From Dehalococcoidia bacterium (GTDB lineage Bacteria > Chloroflexota > Dehalococcoidia > Lucifugimonadales > Lucifugimonadaceae), in contig JAAZYI010000040.1 in the NCBI GenBank assembly GCA_014239735.1, positions 1 through 64,000 on the forward strand: 64,000 nucleotides of DNA, given 5' to 3'. This document shows, one piece after another, positions 1-8,341 of this stretch. Below the pieces are notes generated by a model, which ran no database searches, was not told the DNA's origin, and was given only the letters and a program-made list of their open reading frames with translations. Each line of letters begins with the position of its first letter. Position 1 is the first letter of the stretch. The translations under genes and the position numbers were made by a program.

Positions 1-614
1 AAAAATTATTAAGAGATTTATTAGATAAAGATGAAAATGTGTTGCTTGAAGGGGCACAAGGAGCATTATTAGACATAGATCATGGGTCTTACCCTTTCGT
101 TACTTCCTCAAATTCAACTATTGGTGGAGCATTGACTGGAACTGGATTAGTGCCTTCTGATATTAGAGATACAATAGGGATTTTTAAAGCCTATGCCACT
201 CGTGTAGGAGAAGGGCCATTTCCTTCAGAAATTCAAAAATCAGATCCTGCAGCAAAACACTTGCTGGAAAAAGGTCATGAATTTGGAACTACTACTGGAA
301 GAGAAAGAAGGTGCGGTTGGTTTGATGTAAGATCCGCAAAACATTCCATAATGACTAATGGCTTCAACAAAATTGCAATTATGAAACTTGATGTTTTAGA
401 TGGAATTAAAGAAATAAAAATTTTAAACAGCATAGGCAATAAAATCAAATACGATACTATGCCTGGATGGGATCAATCTACTGTTGGAATAAAAGATTAT
501 TCTCGTCTACCAGAAAATGCTAAGAAATACCTGAATTATCTCGAAAAACAATTGGAAACTAAAATTGATATAATTTCGACAGGCCCTGAAAGAGACCAGA
601 CAATATCTGATTAA
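1..614 (+). CDS. purA: Adenylosuccinate synthetase, 3' part (gene runs in from the left)
   Basis: Adenylosuccinate synthetase joins IMP and aspartate with GTP, the first step from IMP to AMP. The reading frame is open from base 3 to the window edge, so the gene begins outside; a GTG at 39 is internal. The visible 203 or so residues carry the family hallmarks: EGAQGALLDIDHG, the FVTSSN stretch, a TRVGEGPFPSE segment and GRERRCGWFD, which are parts of the IMP and GTP sites. The end is complete and typical, with ISTGPERDQTI near the C-terminus. Its TAA overlaps the stop of dapA on the other strand by four bases (TTAA). Confidence 0.97.
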   Translation, partial: KLLRDLLDKDENVLLEGAQGALLDIDHGSYPFVTSSNSTIGGALTGTGLVPSDIRDTIGIFKAYATRVGEGPFPSEIQKSDPAAKHLLEKGHEFGTTTGRERRCGWFDVRSAKHSIMTNGFNKIAIMKLDVLDGIKEIKILNSIGNKIKYDTMPGWDQSTVGIKDYSRLPENAKKYLNYLEKQLETKIDIISTGPERDQTISD

Positions 615-1504
615 ATATTGGTAACATCTATATCGTAATTAGACAACATTTGAGAAAAATCTTCGCTAAGCTCGTCGCTATCTTTCATAGGCAATCTTAA
701 TCCACCAACTTCAAATCCTGATAAATTTAAAGCTCTCTTTATCAATATTGGATTTGTTATCCAAAATAATCCTTGAAAAAGTGGGAGCAATTTCTTATGC
801 TGATCAGCTGCAGATTCTATACTTCCTTCTAGAATTGAACCAATCATTCTCTTAATCTGAACTCCAATTATATTAGAAGCTACACTTACAACTCCAAAGC
901 CTCCCAAAGCCATAATTGAAAATGTCTCATCATCATTTCCACTCCATACTCTGAAATCGGTGCCGGATGACTCACTTATAATACTTGTTATTTGACCAAG
1001 ATCACTTGATGCCTCCTTAATCCCAACTATATTTTGATGAGAAGATAAGGTGAGTGTGGTTTCTGCGGTCATGTTTAAGGATGTTCTTCCTGGAACATTA
1101 TACAAAATCCCTGGTATTTTAACTGAATCAGCAATTTTATTAAAATGATCTATTAGCCCCTGCTGGGTTGGCTTATTATATGCAGGAACTGTTAAAAGTA
1201 AGGCATCAACCCCTAATTTTTGAGCTTCTACCGACAACTCAATAGATTTAGAATTATTGTTATCTGTAGTTCCTGCAATTACTCTGGCATTACCTCCTAC
1301 CGCCTCTTTAACGACTTTAAATAATTTTAACTTTTCTTCATCAGAAAGCGTCGGGGATTCTCCGGTGGTTCCTCCTATTAAAATTCCATCACTTCCAGAT
1401 TTTGATAGTGCCACTGCAAGATTTTTTGCTGCATCATAGTCCACATCTCCATTTTTTTGAAATGGAGTAATCATGGCTGTTATTAATCTATCTTCAGTTA
1501 TCAT
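611..1504 (-). CDS. dapA: 4-hydroxy-tetrahydrodipicolinate synthase
   Basis: Condenses pyruvate with aspartate semialdehyde, the committed step to diaminopimelate and lysine. The 297-residue length is normal for this TIM barrel. Counting from the ATG at 1504, the Schiff-base lysine is K163 (GIKEAS), the tyrosine of the proton relay is Y135 (LYNVPGRT), and GGTTGE sits near residue 44-49. A TTG two codons upstream (1510) is an alternative start; neither has a strong ribosome-binding site. It is the last gene of a minus-strand run rpsO-pnp-dapB-asd-dapA, so substrate supply (Asd) and next step (DapB) are adjacent. Confidence 0.96.
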   Translation of the reverse strand: MITEDRLITAMITPFQKNGDVDYDAAKNLAVALSKSGSDGILIGGTTGESPTLSDEEKLKLFKVVKEAVGGNARVIAGTTDNNNSKSIELSVEAQKLGVDALLLTVPAYNKPTQQGLIDHFNKIADSVKIPGILYNVPGRTSLNMTAETTLTLSSHQNIVGIKEASSDLGQITSIISESSGTDFRVWSGNDDETFSIMALGGFGVVSVASNIIGVQIKRMIGSILEGSIESAADQHKKLLPLFQGLFWITNPILIKRALNLSGFEVGGLRLPMKDSDELSEDFSQMLSNYDIDVTNI

Positions 1505-1563
1505 CTGCAAATTATATCTTTTCTTTTCAGAGAATATATAACATCAAGGACTTGAAAACAAAG

Positions 1564-2604
1564 TTATGAGTCAAAATTAGGAATTTTGCCTAATTTAATA
1601 GCAGATTCCATAATTTGAATAGCATTTAAAGCAGCTCCTTTTCTTAAATTATCTGAAACTAGCCAAAAATTTATTCCTTTATTGTTACTTAAATCTTTTC
1701 TGATTCTTCCAATGAAAATATCATCTTCACCTTCTACCATGCTAGGTGTAGGATAATTTTCATTTTTACCATTGCCTATTAATTTGATTCCGTCTGATTC
1801 AGAAAACAAACTTACAACTTCTTGAACATCAACATCTTCTTCAAAATCAACCGAAACTACTTCAGAATGACAATAGAAAACTGGAACCCTAACACACGTA
1901 ACAGATATACTTAAATCATAATCATGAAGAATCTTCTTTGTTTCATTAATCATTTTATGTTCTTCCTTCGTATACCAATCTTCCATAAAATCATCAACTT
2001 GAGGAATTAAAGAAAAAGCAATTTGATGTGGATATACAAATTTAGAAATCTCTTTGTTATTAAGAATATTTTCAGTTTGATCTCTTAATTCAGCAACAGC
2101 AAGAGATCCGCTGCCAGAAACTGCCTGATATGTAGAGGCATGCACTCTTCTTATCTTTGATAATTTTCTTAATTGATCAAGCGCCATAACTAAAGGAGTA
2201 GTAGTGCAATTAGGAATAGAAATAATTCCTTCATGAAAATCAATATCATCTTCATTAACCTCTGGAACGACTAAAGGCACATTCTTTTTCATCCTAAATG
2301 CAGATCCATCATCGATAACTAGGGCTCCACTATTAACTGCAGCTGGAGCAAGATATAAACTAACCTCGCTATCAGCTGATATAAATACTACATTAGACTC
2401 CTTAAATGAATTCTTATCTGCTTCGTAAACTATAAGGTCATTTTCATTGTAAGAGATTTTTTTTCCAGCAGATCTTTCAGATGCAAATAATTTAATTTTC
2501 TCTGCAGGATAATTTTTCTCTGCCAAAATATCTAAACAAACTTTGCCAACTGCGCCAGTTGCACCAACAATTGCTAATGAAGGAAATTTATTGTTATTAG
2601 TCAT
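1564..2604 (-). CDS. asd: Aspartate-semialdehyde dehydrogenase
   Basis: NADPH-dependent reduction of aspartyl phosphate to aspartate semialdehyde, the branch point of the lysine, methionine and threonine pathways. 346 residues, the usual size. The N-terminal Rossmann motif is VGATGAVG (about 13-20), and the catalytic cysteine is C133 in ISIPNCTTTP. The start overlaps the end of dapB by four bases (translational coupling likely), and dapA follows 53 bases after the stop, so the three diaminopimelate genes form one transcription unit. Confidence 0.97.
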   Translation of the reverse strand: MTNNNKFPSLAIVGATGAVGKVCLDILAEKNYPAEKIKLFASERSAGKKISYNENDLIVYEADKNSFKESNVVFISADSEVSLYLAPAAVNSGALVIDDGSAFRMKKNVPLVVPEVNEDDIDFHEGIISIPNCTTTPLVMALDQLRKLSKIRRVHASTYQAVSGSGSLAVAELRDQTENILNNKEISKFVYPHQIAFSLIPQVDDFMEDWYTKEEHKMINETKKILHDYDLSISVTCVRVPVFYCHSEVVSVDFEEDVDVQEVVSLFSESDGIKLIGNGKNENYPTPSMVEGEDDIFIGRIRKDLSNNKGINFWLVSDNLRKGAALNAIQIMESAIKLGKIPNFDS

Positions 2605-3368
2605 AATCCTAATATATTTTCAAGCCCCATTATGAAGTCATTATTTTTAATTACATATTCTGCAGCAAGCAGAACTCCGGGCATAAAACTTTCTCTGTCG
2701 GAAGAATTATGAATTATAGTTAAATTTTCACCCTTTGCACCAAATATTAATTCATGTTTTGCAATTACACCTGGAAGTCTCACACTATGAATATTTACTC
2801 CTGCTCCATGACCGCCTCTAGTATTACTAATCTTGTTAATCTTAGAGTCAACCTTTTTAAATCTATCTGGATTGCCTTTAGATATTGAATCTGCAATTGA
2901 TATAGAAGTACCACTAGGTGCATCGGCTTTGTTTTCATGATGACTCTCAATTAATTCAGCATATTCATAAAATTTTGCTGCAATAGAGCCAATATGACTC
3001 ATTAATATAGCTCCTGTTGAAAAATTTGAACATAGAGCAGCTCCTACTTTCTTTTCATCTGACAAATGCTTAATATCATCCAAATTTTCTTGGGAATAGC
3101 CAGTGGAGCCACTTACAAATGGTATTCCATTGCTTAGAGAAAATTCAGCTGCCTCCACAAAACCAGAAGCATTACTAAAATCAATCACGCAATGAGTATC
3201 TCTAATAATTTCCTCTCTAACTTCACTTAATTTAGAAAAATTAGCACCTGAGGTTTCTGAATTTATATCTACACAACAAACCAAATTAAATTTATCTGAG
3301 TCATTAATTGCTTTGACAACAGCTTGGCCCATTTTGCCTAGATAACCATTTATAAGTACATTCATCAT
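2601..3368 (-). CDS. dapB: 4-hydroxy-tetrahydrodipicolinate reductase
   Basis: Reduces the DapA product to tetrahydrodipicolinate with NAD(P)H. 255 residues, near the family norm. The dinucleotide-binding loop is INGYLGKMG near the N-terminus, and the signature ESHHENKADAPSGTS in the middle holds the catalytic histidine/lysine region. Two tandem ATGs (3368 and 3365) can start the frame; the second gives the more usual MNVLING. It lies 24 bases after the pnp stop on the same strand and overlaps asd by four bases. Confidence 0.96.
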   Translation of the reverse strand: MMNVLINGYLGKMGQAVVKAINDSDKFNLVCCVDINSETSGANFSKLSEVREEIIRDTHCVIDFSNASGFVEAAEFSLSNGIPFVSGSTGYSQENLDDIKHLSDEKKVGAALCSNFSTGAILMSHIGSIAAKFYEYAELIESHHENKADAPSGTSISIADSISKGNPDRFKKVDSKINKISNTRGGHGAGVNIHSVRLPGVIAKHELIFGAKGENLTIIHNSSDRESFMPGVLLAAEYVIKNNDFIMGLENILGL

Positions 3369-3392
3369 TTCAATATTCTATTATTAAAATGC

Positions 3393-5606
3393 TTAATTTC
3401 TCAAAGATGGGGGTTTATTCCTGCCTCGCCTGATTTCTTTTCTGTTAGAATCTCTACCTCTAAACTTATTGCCTCCGCCTCTTTTTTTATTAGAATTACT
3501 AGCCTCTTCTAAGGACAATTCTCCAGAAAGATAAGCATCTACTCTAGCTGATAAATCTATTCTTCTTTGATCATCAATTCGCTTCACAATTACTTTAATT
3601 TCCTGACCTTCTTCTAAGGCTGATTCGACAGAATCTACTCTTTCTTCGCTTATCTCGCTAATATGCACTAACCCATCTTTACCAGGTAATATATTCACAA
3701 ATGCACCAAAATCCATCAGCTTCACAACTTTTCCATCGTACACATCTCCTACCTCAACATCTTTAACTATTTGCTCTACTTTGTTTTTTGCACCTTCTAT
3801 ATTTTCTGAAGACATTCCGCCAATTCTGACCTCTCCATCATCATTTATGTCCATAGTCACATCGAATTCCGCTACTATTTCTTTAATTGTAGATCCTCCG
3901 CTTCCTATAACCATTCCAATTTTATCTGTAGGGATATTAATTTTCACAGTTTTAGGAGCATACTCACTTACTTCTTCTCTAGGTTCTGGCAGAGTTGATT
4001 CCATGTGTTCAATTATTTCTAATCTAGCTTTCTTTGCTTGCTCTAAGGCTTCACTTAATATTTGAGGGGTCACCCCTTTAACTTTAATATCCATCTGTAG
4101 AGCTGTTACTCCAGAACGAGAACCAGCAACTTTAAAATCCATATCTCCTAAGTGATCTTCTAATCCTTGTATGTCAGTTAAGATTGCATATTTGCCATCA
4201 GGGTTCAAAATTAATCCCATTGCTATTCCGGCTACAGTTTCTTTAATAGGCACTCCACCATCCATTAATGAAAGTATGCCTGCACACACTGTTGCCATAG
4301 ATGTAGATCCATTTGAACTTAAAACGTCAGATACTACTCTCATCGCATAAGGCCAATCTTCTTCGCTAGGCAAGACAGGCTTAATTGCTCTCTCTGCCAA
4401 AGCTCCATGCCCCTGCTCTCTTCTGCTTGTCATAAATCTTCCTGATTCACCTACTGAATATGGAGGGAAGTTATAGTGCAACATAAATGTCTTCTCTGTA
4501 ATAGGAGATAAAAAATCCAATCTCTGTTTCTCGCTTAGAGAAGCTAATGTCACGGTACCTAAAGCTTGGGTTTCGCCTCTCCTGAAGATTGAAGAACCAT
4601 GAACCCTAGGTAAAACTCCAACCTCAGATTCAAGGTCTCTCATCTGATCAGGCTTTCTATTATCCGGCCTGATACCTTTCTCAATAATACGATCCCTAAC
4701 AATATTCTTTTCTAAAGATGAGATTTCATCTTTAATCTGAATTAACGAATCAGAATCTTCTTCACTATCTATTTTTTCAGATAATTCAACAATTAGTTTC
4801 TTTTTTTCTTCTGAAAGATCAGATTTGCTAAGACCTTTATCATATAAATCATTAATTTTTTTTGATGATGATTCTATTAGTTCAGGACTAATAACAGATT
4901 CTGACTCACTCTCTTCAATAACAGCTTTATCTTTAGCTATTTCTTTAGCTATTTTTTTCTGTAATTCAGCCATCTTTGCGTTATTTTCCTGAGCTAACTC
5001 TAGAGCTTCTAATAATAATTCCTCAGATACAAAATTTGCTCCTGCCTCAACCATCATAATTGCCTCTGAAGTTCCAGCAACAGTTAATTGCAAGTCACTT
5101 GATTCAAGCTGTTCATATGTAGGGTTAACTACAAGTTCTCCATCTACATATCCAATTTCACACGCCCCAACTGGTTCATTGAATGGAATATTAGAAACCA
5201 TCAATGCCATTGATGCTCCTAAAATACCTAATGAAGAGTAGGGGAATTCTAAATCTGTAGATAAAACAGTTATAACCACCTGAGTATCATTATGATAATT
5301 TTTTGGGAAGAGAGGTCTAAGAGGCCTATCAACCAACCTACAATTAAGTATGGCTTGCTCAGATGGCCTGCCTTCTCTTTTGAAAAAACCACCAGGCATT
5401 TTCCCTGCTGCATAAGATTTTTCTTGCACTTCTACTGTTAAAGGAAGGAAGTCTACATCCATTGCTTCATCTCTTGCACACGCAGTTACCAATAAAACTG
5501 TGTCATCTACCTTAATTGTTACTGCACCATCTGCTAGATTAGCTATTTTCCCGAACTCAAACTCGAAAACTCTTCCACCCAACTCCAACTCATATTTATT
5601 TGTCAT
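3393..5606 (-). CDS. pnp: Polyribonucleotide nucleotidyltransferase (PNPase)
   Basis: Phosphorolytic 3'-5' exoribonuclease and RNA tailing enzyme, a trimer in the cytoplasm. 737 residues with the full domain order: first RNase PH domain (about 1-140), helical linker, second RNase PH domain (about 315-480, with the SFMLHYNFPPYSVGE-like region here reading MLHYNFPPYSVGE), KH domain with the GSGG loop (about 565-572), S1 domain (about 620-690), and a basic Gly/Arg/Asn-rich tail. The tail is longer and more Arg/Gly rich than in many homologues and may add RNA contacts. It lies 37 bases downstream of rpsO, the common bacterial arrangement. Confidence 0.98.
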   Translation of the reverse strand: MTNKYELELGGRVFEFEFGKIANLADGAVTIKVDDTVLLVTACARDEAMDVDFLPLTVEVQEKSYAAGKMPGGFFKREGRPSEQAILNCRLVDRPLRPLFPKNYHNDTQVVITVLSTDLEFPYSSLGILGASMALMVSNIPFNEPVGACEIGYVDGELVVNPTYEQLESSDLQLTVAGTSEAIMMVEAGANFVSEELLLEALELAQENNAKMAELQKKIAKEIAKDKAVIEESESESVISPELIESSSKKINDLYDKGLSKSDLSEEKKKLIVELSEKIDSEEDSDSLIQIKDEISSLEKNIVRDRIIEKGIRPDNRKPDQMRDLESEVGVLPRVHGSSIFRRGETQALGTVTLASLSEKQRLDFLSPITEKTFMLHYNFPPYSVGESGRFMTSRREQGHGALAERAIKPVLPSEEDWPYAMRVVSDVLSSNGSTSMATVCAGILSLMDGGVPIKETVAGIAMGLILNPDGKYAILTDIQGLEDHLGDMDFKVAGSRSGVTALQMDIKVKGVTPQILSEALEQAKKARLEIIEHMESTLPEPREEVSEYAPKTVKINIPTDKIGMVIGSGGSTIKEIVAEFDVTMDINDDGEVRIGGMSSENIEGAKNKVEQIVKDVEVGDVYDGKVVKLMDFGAFVNILPGKDGLVHISEISEERVDSVESALEEGQEIKVIVKRIDDQRRIDLSARVDAYLSGELSLEEASNSNKKRGGGNKFRGRDSNRKEIRRGRNKPPSLRN

Positions 5607-5643
5607 TTATTTTTCTTTCTTCTTTACTTACTTACTTATTCAA

Positions 5644-5904
5644 TTATCGTCTAAGACCAAGAGATGTAATTACTTCTTGATATTTTGCATTATCTTTTCT
5701 TCTTAGATACGACAATAATTTTCTTCTTTTTTCAACCAATGAAATCAAGCCCCTCTTGCCAGAATAATCATGCTTATGCTCATTAGAGTGCTCTATTAAG
5801 CCCTGAATTCTTGAAGTTAATAGTGCAATTTGCACTGACGCTGATCCATTATCATTGCTATTATTTTGAAAATTCTTAGCTATTTTACTTTTTAATTCTT
5901 GCAT
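5644..5904 (-). CDS. rpsO: Small ribosomal subunit protein S15
   Basis: 86-residue primary rRNA-binding protein of the 30S central domain. The frame shows the S15 landmarks: DNGSASVQIALLTSRI, the H-N-H-K-DYSGKRGL loop that touches 16S rRNA, and the C-terminal LLSYLRRKD. It is the first gene of the minus-strand rpsO-pnp-dapB-asd-dapA run. In other bacteria S15 represses its own mRNA through a leader structure; the 5' region here (above 5904) is AT-rich and I could not identify a conserved fold in it. Confidence 0.97.
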   Translation of the reverse strand: MQELKSKIAKNFQNNSNDNGSASVQIALLTSRIQGLIEHSNEHKHDYSGKRGLISLVEKRRKLLSYLRRKDNAKYQEVITSLGLRR

Positions 5905-6012
5905 AATTTAATTCTTGGGCAATACTTTTTAAAACTATAAGTTTTTAATGCTTTTCTCGATTAATATCTAAAAAATTGTAGTAATACTTATTTATAACTT
6001 GCATAGCATACC

Positions 6013-6037
6013 ACTATTGCTAGCGATTAGAAATAGT
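6013..6037. repeat. Inverted repeat ACTATT-N13-AATAGT
   Basis: Two perfect 6-base arms separated by 13 bases, upstream of the lipoprotein promoter. The core CTATT-N13-AATAG recurs with the same 13-base spacing upstream of ftsK (30816-30838). It could be an operator or a coincidence in AT-rich DNA. Confidence 0.3.
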
Positions 6038-6154
6038 ACCAATCTTTTCAAAAAATTAAAACTTTGACCTAAAAATACTTGACATCTTAGTTTGGGCAAG
6101 TCTAAGATTGCATAGAATAATAAAGCAAAAAGGCTTTCTATTACTGTTTTCTTT

Positions 6155-6183
6155 TTTAGCTTTAAGAGAGATAATGGTATAAT
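6155..6183 (+). promoter_or_regulatory. Probable promoter of the collagen-like lipoprotein gene (extended -10)
   Basis: A perfect TATAAT at 6178-6183 is preceded by TGG, giving an extended -10 (TGnTATAAT). The -35 region 17 bases upstream (TTTAGC, 6155-6160) is weak, which is usual when the -10 is extended. Transcription would start near 6190, leaving a leader of about 40 bases with the ribosome-binding site AGGGAGGA roughly 10 bases before the ATG. Confidence 0.55.
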
Positions 6184-6228
6184 TAAATATTGAAAGTTTA
6201 AACGAAAACGATAGGGAGGACAGGCCAA

Positions 6229-6756
6229 ATGAAAAAAGGTCTTCTCATTACAATATCAATAATAGCAATGATTAGCCTAGTTGCCTGTGGTAGTGGGTTA
6301 ACTGGATCTCAAGGGATTCAAGGACCACAAGGACCACAAGGTATCCAAGGACCGCAAGGACCTGAAGGTGCAGGTGGACCGCAAGGTGCAGCTGGAATAG
6401 ATGGTGCAGATGGTGCAAATGGTGCAAATGGCAAGGATGGTAAGAATGGTTCACCAGGTGCTCCAGGTATTCCTGGACCAGCAGGTGCTAGTTCTTCTTC
6501 TGCAGGTGGAGTCGTTGTAGCTGATGTTGCAGGAACTACCGCTACTATTTCTGGTGCTGGTTTTACTGCAGGAAGCAAAGTCACACTAAAAGCTGGCGGA
6601 ACTGAAATTGGATCTGCTACAGCAAATGCTGGTGGCGCATTCTCAGTTGCAGTTAGCACAATAGGTTTACCTACTGGTGCTCATGCTCTTGAAGCAGGAT
6701 CTGTTATGGGAGTGATAGTTGTTGGTGGAGCTTCTGCGTTACAAGCAGCTCCGTAA
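6229..6756 (+). CDS. Collagen-like repeat lipoprotein
   Basis: 175 residues. Residues 1-20 form a lipoprotein signal peptide (MKKG, hydrophobic core, lipobox LVAC with Cys20 as the lipidated residue), so the mature protein should be anchored in a membrane with the rest outside the cytoplasm. Residues 26-85 are twenty uninterrupted Gly-X-Y triplets (GPQ, GIQ, GAD, GAN, GKD, GAP, GIP, GPA), which in bacterial collagens form a trimeric triple helix. A Ser/Gly hinge (about 86-93) leads to a C-terminal segment (about 94-175) rich in Val, Ala, Gly and Thr that reads like a small beta-sandwich (ATISGAGFTAGSKVTL). Gene is monocistronic, with its own promoter, strong ribosome-binding site and terminator. 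Function unknown; a surface fibre or adhesin is an inference. Confidence 0.88.
   Translation: MKKGLLITISIIAMISLVACGSGLTGSQGIQGPQGPQGIQGPQGPEGAGGPQGAAGIDGADGANGANGKDGKNGSPGAPGIPGPAGASSSSAGGVVVADVAGTTATISGAGFTAGSKVTLKAGGTEIGSATANAGGAFSVAVSTIGLPTGAHALEAGSVMGVIVVGGASALQAAP
6304..6483 (+). repeat. Tandem 9-base-unit repeat encoding Gly-X-Y triplets
   Basis: The DNA of the collagen stretch has near-identical GGNCCNCAA/GGTGCANNT units in tandem (for example GGACCACAA twice in a row, then GGTATCCAA, GGACCGCAA). This is the coding repeat of residues 26-85, locally richer in G+C than the neighbours because of glycine and proline codons. Such tracts are prone to gain and loss of triplets by slippage. 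Confidence 0.85.
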
Positions 6757-6774
6757 CATAAGCTAATAGAATCT

Positions 6775-6812
6775 AAAAAGAAACAACCCTTTTTTGGGGT
6801 TGTTTCTTTTTT
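6775..6812. terminator. Strong intrinsic terminator, probably bidirectional
   Basis: AAAAAGAAACAACCC (6775-6789) pairs perfectly with GGGTTGTTTCTTTTT, with a loop of about seven bases and a T-run at the 3' side. The A-run on the left gives a T-run on the other strand, so it could also stop the minus-strand transcript ending at 7041. It is the only textbook intrinsic terminator I can see in the window. The rest of the gap to 7040 is AT-rich with no convincing gene. Confidence 0.9.
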
Positions 6813-7040
6813 GTTATATATACAAATAAAACTAAAGTCAGTACTCAATTCAAAATAAAATACATTTAACTATTAGATCAATACTACGTTACGTATAAAT
6901 ACTAATTAGAATATAAAAGAATGGATGTCTAGAGGGGATGAAAGAGCTCTATCTTTATATAGACGATCAATATATTCCTTATGCTTTTTAAAGTCTACAA
7001 GACTAATATGTTATCTAAACTAAGCACTTATATTATTTAA

Positions 7041-8237
7041 CTAATTAATAGTTCTTATTCTTAATTTACCAATCCTTCTGCCAATAGTGGACTGAACTAC
7101 TATCTCCAAGCCTTCAAAATTGACCCGATCTCCAACTGATGGCATTTTGCCTAATTCTTTATATACTAATCCACCGATCGTATCATAACCATTAATTTGA
7201 ATAGATGATCCAATCTCTTCATTTAAATCTGAAATAGACACTTTTGCATCAACGATTAGATTATTATCATTATTCTTGTAGAAAGATGGGTCAGGTTGAT
7301 CAAATTCATCAACAAGCTCACCTACTATCTCTTCTATTAGATCAGTGACAGTTACTAATCCTGATATACCTCCATGCTCATCCATAACAATTGCTATCCT
7401 TGTTCTGTTATCTTGAAATTCTGACAACAGTTGCTCTAAATTTTGTGATTCAGGGACATATATTGCAGGTCTTACTATTTCATTAATTTTTAATGATTTG
7501 TTATCTTTAAGGTTAATTTTTAGGGTATCTTTGGCATAAACTATACCTTTAACATCATCAATAGAGTCTCCTATGACAGGAATTTTTGAATAGCCACTAT
7601 TAGAAATTAACTCAGCCAATTCATTAAACTCAGAGTCTACTTCAATAGTAACTAGATCGACTCTTGGCTTCATAATTTCCCTAACTTTAACTATATCCAT
7701 CCTCAAAATTCCCTTAATCATCTTCATTTCTTCTTGATCAACAGACAATCCTGCTGCCTCAAATACTTCAATCTCATCAGAATTTTCATTATTCATTTCA
7801 GTGTTGCCGTTCCCATTCCCGTTTTGAGAAACAGAATCAATGATTTTAATCGAAACTGGTTTTATTAATCTCGCGAAAATTGCAAATCTTCTAAGGATAT
7901 TTTCTGGAGCAAATTCAGTTGTTATAAAAACTAATCCAATAAATATAAATAGGATTAATAAGCTTGAAATAAACAATAAAAAGTTGCTGTTAAATAATTT
8001 ATAATTTATGAATAAAGCACTCAGCAGAGAAGAATTGATTAAAGCAATAATCAAGATACTAAACCTAATTATAATTAATATCTTGGATATATCTTTAGCA
8101 TTCTTTGCTGATTCCTCCATATCATCAGAATCTGGGACAACCAAAGATCTTACAGGAATGTTATTAAAAAAACTATTTAAAAAGATAAAAATAAATAGAA
8201 AAATTAGGGTAATGATGAAAAAAGTTACAGTTAACAA
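7041..8237 (-). CDS. CorC/HlyC-type membrane protein with CBS pair
   Basis: 398 residues. The N-terminus (about 1-125) has at least three hydrophobic helices, though it is shorter and more diverged than the usual DUF21 domain of the CNNM/CorC family. After an Asn/Gly-rich linker come the acidic RMDIVKVREIMKPRVDLVTI segment start (family signature VREIMxPR), two CBS domains (about 185-310, with GYSKIPVIGDS and MDEHGGISGLVTVTDLIEEIVGE), and the transporter-associated CorC_HlyC domain at the C-terminus (DTIGGLVYKELGKMP). Relatives export or help transport Mg2+ or Co2+; the haemolysin name is historical. The start is a TTG right after an in-frame stop, with GGAG ten bases upstream. It overlaps a small upstream ORF by seven bases. 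Confidence 0.85.
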   Translation of the reverse strand: MLTVTFFIITLIFLFIFIFLNSFFNNIPVRSLVVPDSDDMEESAKNAKDISKILIIIRFSILIIALINSSLLSALFINYKLFNSNFLLFISSLLILFIFIGLVFITTEFAPENILRRFAIFARLIKPVSIKIIDSVSQNGNGNGNTEMNNENSDEIEVFEAAGLSVDQEEMKMIKGILRMDIVKVREIMKPRVDLVTIEVDSEFNELAELISNSGYSKIPVIGDSIDDVKGIVYAKDTLKINLKDNKSLKINEIVRPAIYVPESQNLEQLLSEFQDNRTRIAIVMDEHGGISGLVTVTDLIEEIVGELVDEFDQPDPSFYKNNDNNLIVDAKVSISDLNEEIGSSIQINGYDTIGGLVYKELGKMPSVGDRVNFEGLEIVVQSTIGRRIGKLRIRTIN

Positions 8238-8335
8238 TTAATTATCGCTCCAAAAAAGTTAATATAACTTTTACTTCTTTTAATTTTATTAAGTTTTATA
8301 GGTCTCGTCGGACCAGGTTCTTCTAATTCAGTCAT
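8231..8335 (-). CDS. Possible 34-residue small protein between the acetyltransferase and CorC-like genes
   Basis: An ATG at 8335, seven bases after the stop of the upstream acetyltransferase gene, opens a 34-codon frame that ends seven bases inside the CorC-like gene. The peptide starts acidic (MTELEEPGPTRP), turns basic (KLNKIKRSKS) and ends hydrophobic (YINFFGAIINC). It fits the gap exactly in a genome with almost no spare sequence. There is no clear ribosome-binding site. It could be a small protein, a coupling leader, or the true cytoplasmic N-terminus of the membrane protein displaced by a frameshift. Confidence 0.35.
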   Translation of the reverse strand: MTELEEPGPTRPIKLNKIKRSKSYINFFGAIINC

Positions 8336-8341
8336 AAATGT

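Larger units (their letters stand above)
5905..6228. other. Divergent regulatory region between rpsO and the collagen-like lipoprotein gene
   Basis: This 324-base gap is the longest without a gene. It must hold the rpsO promoter (minus strand) and the promoter of the lipoprotein gene (plus strand). I see a plus-strand extended -10 box near 6178, a consensus TTGACA at 6079-6084 with a weak TAAGAT 18 bases on (a possible second, upstream promoter), a ribosome-binding site at about 6213-6218, and an inverted repeat at 6013-6037. A 78-codon minus-strand frame that fills the right part shows no family features and I treat it as chance. Confidence 0.6.

Noticed and set aside
5992-6228. A 78-codon minus-strand ORF in the gap before the lipoprotein gene
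   Set aside because: No family pattern, no ribosome-binding site, and it covers the plus-strand promoter and leader of the lipoprotein gene.
6304-6483. Tandem repeats considered as a CRISPR or minisatellite
   Set aside because: Unit is 9 bases in frame with Gly-X-Y codons inside an intact gene; there are no spacers.
6272-6659. Long antisense frames across the collagen repeats (His/Leu-rich or Pro/Ala-rich)
   Set aside because: They are by-products of the 9-base Gly-X-Y codon repeat read on the other strand; low-complexity composition and no start signals.
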